Shown here piece by piece: positions 46,443 through 56,906 of a stretch of 64,000 nt of DNA. The notes beneath the pieces were generated by a model that saw only the letters and a list, made by a program, of their open reading frames with translations, was not told the DNA's origin and ran no database searches. The stretch's first letter is position 1. Each line of letters opens with the position of its first letter. Source of the DNA: Daucus carota subsp. sativus (Eukaryota > Streptophyta > Magnoliopsida > Apiales > Apiaceae). The stretch is from assembly GCF_001625215.2 (NCBI RefSeq), contig NC_030384.2:38536390-38600389 (forward strand), read 5' to 3'. The translations under genes and the position numbers were made by a program.

Positions 46443-47215
46443 GCAATCCCTGATATGGAAATGATAGGCTTAGAAGAACATAAACGTACTATTTAAATGG
46501 TAGAAGCATGGTTTTTAACTCCATATATATATGTAAGCCCTCCCATAAGTAGTGATCTGTTCCGGCAGTGTTGCAGCTGTGGTTTGGGGCTGCAAAACAA
46601 GGCGCGCTCAATGATGGTGGCGGTCAGGCATCTTCAGCGTACTAATCAGTAATCAGAGTGGAAATAAGCATCGTTGGTAAATCTGAGGAAGGAATATTGT
46701 AAGACTTATCCATTTGCTTGAGTGTGTAAAATATGTCTAGCCTCTCACTATGTGTATTTACCTCTATTCTTGCTTCTGACTAAGCCAACACTGTCGCAGC
46801 AGTGATGGAGATGACCTTGGTGCTAGTACAGGTTGATAGATGTGGTTGCGAGTCCTTTTAGCAGCTATAGTGAGGCTTTCCCCGAGGCTGAAGAGATCGC
46901 AATGTTGAGGCTGCAGTGTTGCAGCGGCTATCAGGCTTGTCCCAGACTGCTGCAGCGAAAGGCCTCTTGGCAAGGCTGCAAGGTATATTAAGTAGTAAAT
47001 CTTCTAGACTCCAAGGAGACTGCTAACCTTTTGCAGTATGGACTTCTAAAATCCAACACTAGTAATTCGAAATGTCTTTTGGCCTTCGTGTATTCAAGTC
47101 TGTTCACCTCGAGATATATATGTTGAGATCAGCTGTCCTGATTTATATAAATCTGAGGAACAGATCATCATGGCAGAAAAGTAGGCCAGCCATCTAGAAA
47201 GGCAACACCATTCAG

Positions 47216-48032
47216 ATGCTGCTCAAAATAAAGTCCTGCACCAAGATTTACAATCTTTCTATTGAACTGCCTGATTATTTGTGTATATTGACTTGGTCCA
47301 CGCCAGCAGGTGGTGGGAAATGTGAAATTGTGCTAAAAAATTGTCAGTTCCATGATCATACTAGAACTACCACTAGTATACACTTTCGTGCATCGCCAGC
47401 ACTTTTAGGTGATATTCTTTTCCTTACAAAGTACTCCCTCAGTCCCCCTCAATTGTAATGCACTAATGCTTCTGTATCCTTTTTAAGTTTTTAGTTGACT
47501 GGATCTCATTTTTAATTTGTATGCAGTTGTAGTCATTTTGGTAGGCATCGTCTGGGTTGTGCTACCCGGTATAACTCTATATATCTCTTCTTCAGATGGA
47601 ATGAAGAACAGAAATGGGATTTATTGCAGATCAGAATGTTCTTGAAGGATTATAAATCACCCAAGCCAACAAGATACTCATATAGTGACATCAAGAAGAT
47701 CACAAACATGTTCACGCATAAATTAGGCCAAGGAGGTTATGGATCTGTATTCAAGGGACAGATTTCAACTGATATTCCAGTCGCGGTAAAGGTTCTCCAT
47801 AGCGCTTCTAAAGCACATGGAGATGACTCTAACAACGAAGTTGGTACCATTGGTAAAATCCACCATGTCAATGTGGTTCGACTACTCAGATATTGTGCTG
47901 ATGGATGTAATCAAGCTCTTGTTTATGAGTATCAACCTAATCAATCATTGGAAAAGTTTGTTTATAGAAGAGAACAACAGAGTTTCATAGGTTGGAGACG
48001 ATGCAAAATATTGCTCTAGGCATAGCCAAGGG
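47216..48032 (+). pseudogene. Decayed LRK10-like receptor kinase (A-prime), N-lobe fragment
   Basis: Homologous to kinase A at 55001-62118. It begins inside the extracellular exon (KSCTKIYNLS, GGGKCE) and lacks the first two thirds of that exon. The transmembrane exon at about 47525 is 4 nt short relative to A. The kinase N-lobe reads well ([45 protein letters not shown]) until a 1-nt loss just after IGW gives a stop near 48019. Homology ends at 48032, before the catalytic loop. A single MITE-like end (CTCCCTCAGTCCCCC, 47433) sits in the intron. It is the remnant of a duplicated A-B kinase pair. Confidence 0.85.
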
Positions 48033-48174
48033 GATCAAATATAGAAACTTTAACGGAACAGAGATAGATAGAAACTTTAAGTACAAATTACAGCCATGTG
48101 ATCTTATTAAGTTACTAATATAGAGACGAGCATTAGAAACTTTCTGTTGTCGTTTCAGTGGCCTTGGCTATTTC

Positions 48175-51100
48175 TTAGGCTGGTTCTATCAACTCTGGAG
48201 TTGCTGCTTCTTGATCCTCTACTTGCATCTCTGCTTCTTGATTCTCTTCTTGTGGACTTAAAAATGGTTTAGTTGGTATGACCAGTAGCTCAACGTCTCC
48301 TTCAAGCATTTCAATGACTTGGTTCATTGAGGGACGGTCGCCAGGCTTCAGTTGTATACACCACAATGCCACTATTATCATCTTCTTTAACAACTTGGTC
48401 TCTTCTGCAGTAGAATCTTCCATTTCAATCTCCTTCCCTGTATTTATTTGATCATAAATCCAAGAGGGAAAATAGATCTGGCTCAATTGCTCCACTGATG
48501 GACTTATATTTTTCCTTCGCCCCGCCATTTCCATGAGCAACATTCCAAAACTATAGACGTCTGCTTTATAAGAAATACCTCCAATGTTTTTGTAGAACAA
48601 CTCAGGGGCCATGTAACCTATCGTTCCCCTGGCTGCAGTCAGATTGACGATACTATCATCCGTAGCATACAATTTTGCAAGCCCAAAATCAGAAATTTTT
48701 GGATTAAAGTCCTTGTCTAGAAGAATGTTGTGAGGCTTAATATCAAAATGCAAGATTCGCATATCACATCCTCGGTGTAAATAGTCAATTCCAGCAGCCA
48801 CTTTGCAAGAAATCTCATACATTTTTTCACAACTCAAGGAGATATGCTCCTCCTCTCCTTCACGAGGAAAAATGTACTTCTCAAGAGATCCATTAGGCAT
48901 GAACTCATAGATTAAAGCACGTTTTGAACCCTCAAAACAAAAACCAATCATTTGCACAACATTTACATGATGAATCCTTCCAATTGTAGCAACTTCATTT
49001 ATGAATTCTTGCCCTGTAGCCTTCGACTTGCCCATAATCTTCACGGCAACAACTAGGCCACTACGCAGCTTTCCTTTATACACAGTACCAAATCCTCCTT
49101 CACCCAATTTGTCTTTGAAGCCATTAGTTATCTTTTTTATATCAGAGAAATCGTATCTTATGGGCATGAGAACGTTTTTCTGACCTTGTAAGAAATCCTC
49201 AATGCTGTCATATATTGACCAATGCCTTCTCCTCATCTTGAAGAGTAACAATGCTAGGAGAAATGGGATTCCACACAAAGCTCTTATACCAATAAACTTG
49301 CCTATATTTGCAAACAAAAAGTAATGAATGAGGTCCTTCATTGAAGAAATTCCACTAGGATGAACTTGCACAAGAAAATTAATTAGGTGCACAGAGTTGA
49401 AGTTAAATTAATTAGGTGCACAAGTTATGATTACAGAATATAGATTCCTCACAGAGTTAAAGTATCAATTAATGATTTAAAAATCACTAAAATTGAGTCA
49501 CTAACATATGTCTTCCAAGCAAGGGCATATCTAGGATTCAAACTTTGGAGAGGGGCACCAAGCAAATTTTCGGAAAACACCTATATATTTCTAAATTTTG
49601 TGGGGGCATTTCTATAATATTGCAAAATTTAGAATGAAATAGGGGGGACACGTGTCTCCATGCCTATTCCTAGATCCGCTCTTGCTTCCAAGCCGAAGTT
49701 AATAATATGCAGTTAAAAATCAACAGAAAACAGAATACTTCAATATGCAAATTTTGTAGAGGTCTGCAACCCTAATGTTAGGGAGTTGGATCATTGAAAC
49801 TTCTTAGTAAGATTCTGAGTCATCAATTTTCGTTACACTAGAAAATGAATGCATAAGCCGCAGGAGTTGGGGAGGGGAAACTTACCAGTGAATACAAGTA
49901 TAAATGGAATCCGATCTGTGGTGGTCAGAAAAAAAAGAGTGAGTTAGATAAAGACGCCAATCATATATCATCATGTCCACAACAAAGGCATAAATTTGAA
50001 CTAGTTACAATCTCAGTGAAGCAGTTTATGTATATATATGTTTATGTATAAACTGGGTCATGTTATTTACAAATGTAAACCACAAGAAAACTGAATACAC
50101 TCACCAACAAAATACGCAGCAATGTCTCTCAAGATTTTGAGCAGGCCTGCAAAATAAATGTACATACACAATATCAGTTGCAGAATCGGTTGATGCAAGA
50201 TTAAATTACTTTATAAATAAGAACTAGAAGATCCCCCTTAAAAAAATAGAGTACTTCCAGAATCCTGAATTCTGGGGAGCTTACAAACAAAATTTAAAAA
50301 CGAGTGACTTGATATAAATAAGAATAAATGATAAGATCTAAGAATAGAGGATGGATCTCATGAAAAATGATAACGGAGGATAATTGCTGCTCATCATTAG
50401 GTGCACACTTACGTTTGGGTAAAGATAAAATTGCTGAGAAGGGCTGGCACTTGTAACCGTAAGCATTGTTTTCAAAATTAAGAACACAATCATAGTCGCT
50501 GCGACATGAACTGTAGCAGAAGATTTCTCTCCACGAAACATCGAATCCATAAGCCAACACCTCACTGCGAATGTCTTCATTATCTGCCTTGCTGATTATA
50601 GTAATATTAATTATATTATCAGTACTAAATGTAACATTGGTCCGCCAATCTGGGGACACCAAAGCTGCATCGCGTATCTTACAACCATCTACTACATCCC
50701 GTAATATTAGAGGGCCAGCAACAACATAAGAGTATTGACTCGGACAGTAATTTTTGCCAGAAAAAGATTTTGTGTCATTTTTACCACAACCGGAAAAGGC
50801 ATCAGAAGTTGTAGCATCAATATACCGAGAATCTGAGGTTATAGGAGCAGGACAATTCATAAATATTATGGGCGTGTTCTGAGCTAGCCCATCATCATAC
50901 CCATCGAAAAGTCTAAAAGAAGTTTGATTTCCACGGAGCCGCACTGTCAAGTTCTGGTAATTGATGTCTGCAACCTGGTACTTGTATGTTTTATCATCAT
51001 AAGAAGAGGTCACATATATGATGGTCCGATTGTCCTGGCAGTGGAGTTGGCGGCTGAGGAGACCATGCTGATCACAGTTATGAAGAGGATCACCTTGCAA

Positions 51101-51271
51101 GTAGAAAGGGCAGCTTATGTTAAGGATATCGCCGCAAGAAAAAGGATCATCATGGCTGCTGCTTGAAAAGGTAAAGAAAGTGAGTGATACTAATAGAATG
51201 AACTGGTGTGAATATGTAAATTTGTGGAAACCAGCACAAAAATATTCAAGGAAACATGTTCTTGCTCCCAT
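48175..51271 (-). CDS. LRK10-like receptor kinase B (rust-resistance kinase Lr10-like)
   Basis: Four exons on the - strand: 51271-50413, 50146-50105, 49915-49886, 49301-48175. They join in phase to 686 codons (685 aa). Order of parts: signal peptide ([17 protein letters not shown]), cysteine-rich GUB_WAK extracellular domain ([15 protein letters not shown] onward) with many N-glycosylation sites, WAK-associated cysteines ([15 protein letters not shown]), membrane helix near residues 313-332, and Ser/Thr kinase with [35 protein letters not shown] and APELF. The catalytic HFD replaces HRD, so it is a non-RD kinase as is usual for LRK10-like proteins, many of which act in pathogen or stress perception. 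The ligand is unknown. The ATG at 51271 gives the signal peptide; the frame remains open upstream without an ATG. Compared with B-prime it ends early: GAA is TAA, removing a short tail. Confidence 0.92.
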
Positions 51272-52127
51272 GATCCACAGCTCATCCAAAATAACTCCTC
51301 AGATTTCCGGGTTTTTAGTAAACTTTCTCTTTGATGAGTTGTAATATAATCCTAACTCCTAAGGTAGAACACAAACTTTCAAGTAATTTGATCATAATTA
51401 TTATTTTTAAAGAATTTTTATATATAATATACAAAAATTATTTTAATTTTAGAAAAATATTTTTATTAATTGAATTTTAATCTGGTCTTTGGAAAAAAAA
51501 ATCCACGCTCGTTATATTAGATATAAATATTGATGACATTGTGGTGCCCCGTTATATTTGAACATAGTTGGATGTTTCGGTTATTGTTTTGAAGATATAG
51601 AAAATCTTAATATAGTATTATAAGGATATAGCATACTCCCTCGGTCCCAAATTAACGGTTCTGTTTGACTTTTTGGTGGTCAATTTGACCCAACTTTAAT
51701 TGTAAATTAAAAATTATTCTTTTACAATTTTACAAAACTGAAAAATACATTTTAAAATAAATTTGATAATCTTTTCAGTAATATATTTTTCATAATTTTA
51801 TTTAATTATTTAATATACATATTTTTCAGTCAAAATCAAGTCGAATTAATCACAAAAAAAATCAAACAAAACAGTTAATTTGGGACGGAAGAAGTATAAC
51901 AAACCACTAACCATGACTTTTCACCCTACAAATATCGCGGAAACCTTCCACTTGAAAGAGTCAAGTCAAGGTGCTAATTGGTGAAGGGTAATCATCAACT
52001 TATATACTTAATTAGCTGCCACTAATAAATTTTTTATAATTTTTCCTTTAGAAACATCCTATTCAAAGTCAAACCATATTGATTAAGAATATTATGATTT
52101 TTTCTTTTTAGTTAACATTTTCCGTAA
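51272..52127. other. Upstream region of kinase B
   Basis: AT-rich presumed promoter DNA with one Stowaway-like MITE (51636-51894). No other feature seen. Confidence 0.45.
51636..51894. repeat. Stowaway-like MITE
   Basis: CTCCCTCGGTCCCAAATTAA and TTAATTTGGGACGGAAGAAG are inverted ends flanked by TA. It lies about 370 bp upstream of the kinase B start codon. Confidence 0.8.
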
Positions 52128-52143
52128 ACAAACTGATATAGCT

Positions 52144-53209
52144 TTTTTTTTACAAACAAAAGATTTTATTAATACGAATCGCAAATCCAGCCGGGACAAA
52201 CCCCCGAACTGTCAACTACAATCTGATTGTGAAACAAAGAACGAACTAAACAAATAGTCGTTTTGTTTTCAGATCGCTTAACAAATAGAATATTCATATT
52301 CTTTGATCTAAAAAGTATTACAATGATATTTCGAGCAATCCAACCTACATCAGTTATGAAACTAGTAGTCTCGCAATTGACCTTCACGTAAGCATCATCT
52401 GTAGCCCAATGTTCAGAACTATCAGTCAAATCAACTGATCCTGGAGCACTAAACGTCTCCAAAACATGAACAATTATTTGTTGTGAGAGGTGAGCTCTTG
52501 CGGTATCTACCATCGTTCCGAAATCGATGCGAGTCTTACTGATCTCCCAAAATACCGTATAAATCCTTTTCAGATTGATAATCGAACGACACATCAAGAC
52601 ACATAAAAATACGAAAAACATAACACACGACATCCCAAAAAGATGGGCACACACTAACATCCCAAAACGATGGGCACACAACCTTGATAACAAGGAACTC
52701 AAACAAGATTAAATCTTGGTTTTATTGAAACTAAGTAAAATAATAGAGGGGATGAGAGAGCGAAGGGGTTAATTGATGAGAAGATGAACATCTGGGAGGC
52801 GGAGAAGTGACGGATGAAACCCTAACATGAGAGTCGACTCTCAAAACGAGAGAGAAAAGAAAACCCTAAAATCTACTCCCTCCGTCCCGGCCATTTCTTT
52901 ACGTTTGGTTTGGGCACGGAGGTTAAGAAATATGTATAAAGTAGTGGAAAAGAGAAAGAAAAGTGGGTGAAGTGGCGGGACCCATCAATTTTTAATGTAT
53001 AAAAGAGAGATAGTGGAGTAAAAGTAGTGTGAAAAGGGAGTAAAAGTAGTGTGAAAAGGAAGAAAAAGTTAGGAAGTGGTGGAACCCATTTACTATTTTT
53101 GGTAAGTTTTGAAATGTAAATAATTGGATGGGACATCCAAAAAGGAAACTGTAAAGAATCTGGTGGGACGGAGGGAGTAACATTTATTAGGAAGAAGTCT
53201 TCCGTGCTT
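52144..53209 (-). mobile_element. LINE-like or processed retro-insertion with 16-bp target duplication
   Basis: On the - strand the insert ends in AATAAAATCTTTTGTTTGT followed by a short poly-A. The direct repeat ACAAACTGATATAGCT flanks it (52128-52143, 53210-53225). Poly-A plus a long target duplication indicates target-primed reverse transcription. A 177-codon open frame (52702-52169) ends GVCPGWICDSY; it contains two copies of a short VCAH(L/R)FGM repeat, no reverse transcriptase motif, and no similarity I recognise. The 5' part resembles a leader (TTTTAGGGTTTTC, ATGTTAGGGTTTCATCC) and carries a nested MITE. It could be a non-autonomous LINE derivative or a retrocopied transcript. Confidence 0.7.
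52876..53177. repeat. Stowaway-like MITE nested in the retro-insertion
   Basis: CTCCCTCCGTCCCGGCCATT at the left and GGTGGGACGGAGGGAG at the right, with TA flanks. The interior is nearly the same as 53880-54150, so both are one subfamily. Confidence 0.85.
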
Positions 53210-53757
53210 ACAAACTGATATAGCTCAACTCAATACATAGATATCTCATGGTTAAAATCGGATTGGACAGTTTACAGAGAATTAATCACACCAAATCACC
53301 AACCATAAATCTAGAAAATAATTAAGTTGATGGTAAATCTTCTTTCTCATATTCACAAATTTAAAAATGTTACTTGATTTCTTTACTAAAAACTCAATAT
53401 GAATCTATACTTCGATATTTTAGAATTTACTCTTAACTCAAGTCAAGACTATTTTATAAATAGTGAATGACAAATCAGTAAAAATATTGTAATTTGTTAA
53501 AAGATCTGATTAATTAATCAAAATTTAGACAAAAGCTAAGAAATCTTGAAAATAGAAGTATGAAGAAGTCCTACTCACGTGACCTTTATATATAATCTAT
53601 GTAATTTTTGTGATAAATCACCATGTCTTTTGAATTATTCGAAGTACAGTGTACTTTCACAAGAAATTGTATAAACTCTACGAACCCATAATTATGAGTA
53701 GGATTAAATACCTTGTAATTATTTATGTTTAATATGAAATACACTTAGGTTGTGTTC

Positions 53758-54350
53758 ACTTGGAGTGAATGAAATGAGAGGAGAATGAAATGAATTTTGT
53801 AGTCTAAAATGGTGTTGATCAAAGAAAATGTGTATAATTTTCATTCCTTCAATCATTCCAAACTTGCTACTCCCTCCGTCCCTCCCATTTCTTATCAAAT
53901 GGGTTGGGCACGGAGGTTAAGAAATATGTATAAAATAGTGAAAAAGAGAAAGAAAAGTGAGTGTAGTGGTGGGACCCATTGATTTTTAATGTATAAAAAG
54001 GAGATAGTGGAGTAAAAGTAGTGTGAAAAGGAAAGAGAAGTGGAAAAGTGGTGGGATCCATTGACTATTTTTGGTAAGTTTTGAAATGTAAAGAATTGGA
54101 TGGAACATCCCAAAAAAGAAAGTGTAAAGAAATGGTTGGGACGGAGGGAGTATTTTAACTATAACTCTAACCCACATATTGGAAGGAATGCTCATTCCAT
54201 TTGAACATCATATTTCTTCACAATCTTTCTCACTGAAAAATTAACTACATTCATATTTTGTCACCATTACCTCATACTTTCTTCTTTCTCCTTAAAACTT
54301 TTATATCATTTTTCATTTCATTCTTCCCTCATTCCATTCTGAACACAGTC
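53758..54350. mobile_element. PIF/Harbinger-like MITE interrupted by a Stowaway MITE
   Basis: Ends GGTTGTGTTCACTTGGAG and CATTCTGAACACAGTC are inverted repeats. The trinucleotide TTA is repeated at 53755-53757 and 54351-54353, matching the PIF/Harbinger preference. Without the nested MITE it would be about 320 bp. Confidence 0.7.
53880..54150. repeat. Stowaway-like MITE nested in the PIF-like element
   Basis: CTCCCTCCGTCCCTCCCATT and GGTTGGGACGGAGGGAG, TA flanks; same subfamily as 52876-53177. Confidence 0.85.
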
Positions 54351-54459
54351 TTATAGTTTCTATTTCCGTATATCCCGACCAGTGGTCGAAAATTGTTAAC
54401 CAAATCAGTGGTGTTTGTAGTGCACATTCAGTTCAATGAAGGTGATTTACTCCTCAATG

Positions 54460-54640
54460 AATTAGCGTGAAACGACAACATACACATGCACCGTGCAACA
54501 AAATTTATGGTCTGTTGAAGAAGATAGAAAAGTTTGAAGATGAGATTAAAGCAAGAAAGAGGAAGGAGCAAAAGCTTGTTAATAATTTGCTTGGTGAATG
54601 TCGCAGCTGTTCTTGTTATGAGTTGGGCACTAGCAATTAA
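54460..54640 (+). other. Short coding-like stretch of unknown nature
   Basis: A frame without an ATG at its head runs 60 codons to a stop at 54640. It includes a charged helical part (KKIEKFEDEIKARKRKEQKL) and a cysteine cluster (ECRSCSCYE). It could be the tail of a broken gene. I do not recognise it, and chance is possible. Confidence 0.2.
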
Positions 54641-56724
54641 AAATGGCTATGTGCTATTACACTTGTTATGATAGAGCTAATTTTAATCTAATGCATTTAG
54701 TTTTAATTAAATGAATATGATGTTAATGCAGTATTTTGTGATGCATTTTTGTATGCTTGTTAATTGTTATGTAGTGAATTTTGAGATTTATTAAATATTA
54801 TGTACAAATTTTATTAAATATTAGTATTAAATAAATTATTAAAATTATAAATAAATAAAAGGGTTATAGAATATGATTTAAGAGTGGACCTAAACATCCT
54901 TCTTCTCGTAATCAAAAAAAAAGGCAAAGAAAAGTCACCGGCGGATTGAGAAGCCTGTTAAATAAATAAAGTAAATCCCAAAGAAGCAAATGCAGAAAGC
55001 ATGGAAAAAATGAAGTTGCTTACATCAAGTCAATGGACAATGGTGGTAGTCGTAGTAACGCTGTTGACGGCAGTTGAAGGTGCAGGGAAGAAGAATTGCA
55101 GTGTGAGTCGCTGCGGCGATGGAGGGCCGGAAATTCACTTTCCGTTTTGGCTCAAACAAAATAACACTGCTCCTGCAGATGATTGTGCCTACCTGCCTGA
55201 ATTCCAACTTTTTTGCGGTCCCGGAAGAGGTCAATATCAATCACACAAGGACTCGACCTTAGTGAAGTTTCAACACATAGTGAACACATCAATCAAGGGA
55301 CTCGATCTCGCTTTTAAGTACGAGGCAATTGTTAGTTACATCGATTATACAAACCGAGCTTTGCTTATGCATATCCCACTTCTTGTAGATATAGTGCCCA
55401 TTTTCTCATCTATTTCCTCCCATCTTCCTTTCAAACCAAATACTTTTAATGATATATCTGTTTGTTACCAGACTTTGGATACTAGAAATACTATTTATGA
55501 GCTCTTCAACCTTGACCCCTTTAGATCATGTTATTATGGTTATAGCAGGGTCGACCACTATTACACTTTTTTCAATTGTTCCTCTTCATCTCCGGTCATT
55601 GAGCATAATGGAAATATCATCATCAATTCTCTCAGCACCAAAGATTTCAAGGTTTATGCTTATTCTTCATCTTATCCCGCAATCTATATGCTGGACCGTA
55701 TAAGATCTTGCACTAAGATGTACGATATTTCAACTAGGCTCAAGCAATCTTCACAGTCCTGTGCCTGCGGGTCCCAATTTTACTCGGAGAATATATTGAG
55801 TTGGTCCCAGAATGTAGGTGGTGGAAAATGTGAAGCTGCACGAGAGAGTTGTAATATATATGATGATGACAGTAATAGTTACACAGATTTTCCATACTCT
55901 CAACCATCCACCAGAGGTTCAGGTACTATTCTAATTCTTTATGTTTCCGTTGATTCTTACTTGGTGTCTTCACGTTTAGTTGATCAATCATATCTCTTAT
56001 TCTAATTCTTTGTGTTTCCATATATTCTAATTCTAATTCAAACTTGCACATTTTGCAGGTCGTGCAATTGCCAAACTACTTGTAGCTGGTGAGTGTTGAT
56101 CATTAAATATAATAAATACTGCTTTGTTTTTTTAAGTGTTTTGGGTTTCTGAGTGATTCATGTGCTTGTGCATTCCAATTTGACTTGATCTCTTCCCAAA
56201 TGTGTATGCAGTTTTATTGCCATGTATCTTCTTGGTTGTTCTTGGCCTTATTTTCCGGTATAACTTTGTCCGATTAAATAAACAAAGGGAGGAAGATGAG
56301 TTGAAGATTAAAATGTTTATGGAGAACTATAAAGCGCTCAAGCCAACAAGATACTCCTACAGTGACATCAAAAAGATCACAAATACGTTCAAGCATAAAT
56401 TAGGCCAAGGAGGTTATGGATCTGTATTCAAGGGACAGATTTCAGCTGATATTCCAGTCGCGGTGAAGGTTCTTCATATTGATTCCAAAGCAAATGGTGA
56501 TGACTTCATCAACGAGGTTGGTACTATAGGTAAAATCCACCATGTCAATGTGGTTCGACTGCTCGGGTATTGTGCTGATGGATGTAATCGAGCTCTAGTT
56601 TATGAGTTTCAACCTAATCATTCACTAGAAAAGTTCGTTTATAGAAGAGAGAAACCACAGAATTTCATTGGTTGGAAGAAAATGCAAAAAATTGCTCGAG
56701 GTATAGCCAAGGGGATGGAATATC

Positions 56725-56906
56725 TGTAGAAAATATGCAGAATCATGTTGTTGGTATAGAATAGCTTTTTCATATATCAATCTATTGAAGGGAGGCTCCT
56801 ATTTATACACAAACAATCTAGAGAAATCAGGAGCTAATTACACAAATTCAGCCTAAAGAAATATTCTGTTCCTTTAATTATGGAACAAATATGGCTATTT
56901 CCTACA
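56725..56906 (-). repeat. 3' LTR of the copia element
   Basis: 182 bp, identical to 61336-61517. The pol frame runs 12 nt into it before its stop. Confidence 0.95.

Larger units (their letters stand above)
44986..47215. other. Upstream region of PIRL and spacer to the kinase cluster
   Basis: Contains a TATA-like stretch (45128-45137), AT-rich DNA, a 23-bp-arm foldback (46391-46442) and an unassigned segment near 46550-47050 rich in GTTGCAGC-like words. No gene recognised. Confidence 0.4.

Noticed and set aside
52169-52702. 177-codon frame as a host gene
   Set aside because: It sits wholly inside an insertion with poly-A and target duplication, begins at a non-ATG codon and has no recognised domain.
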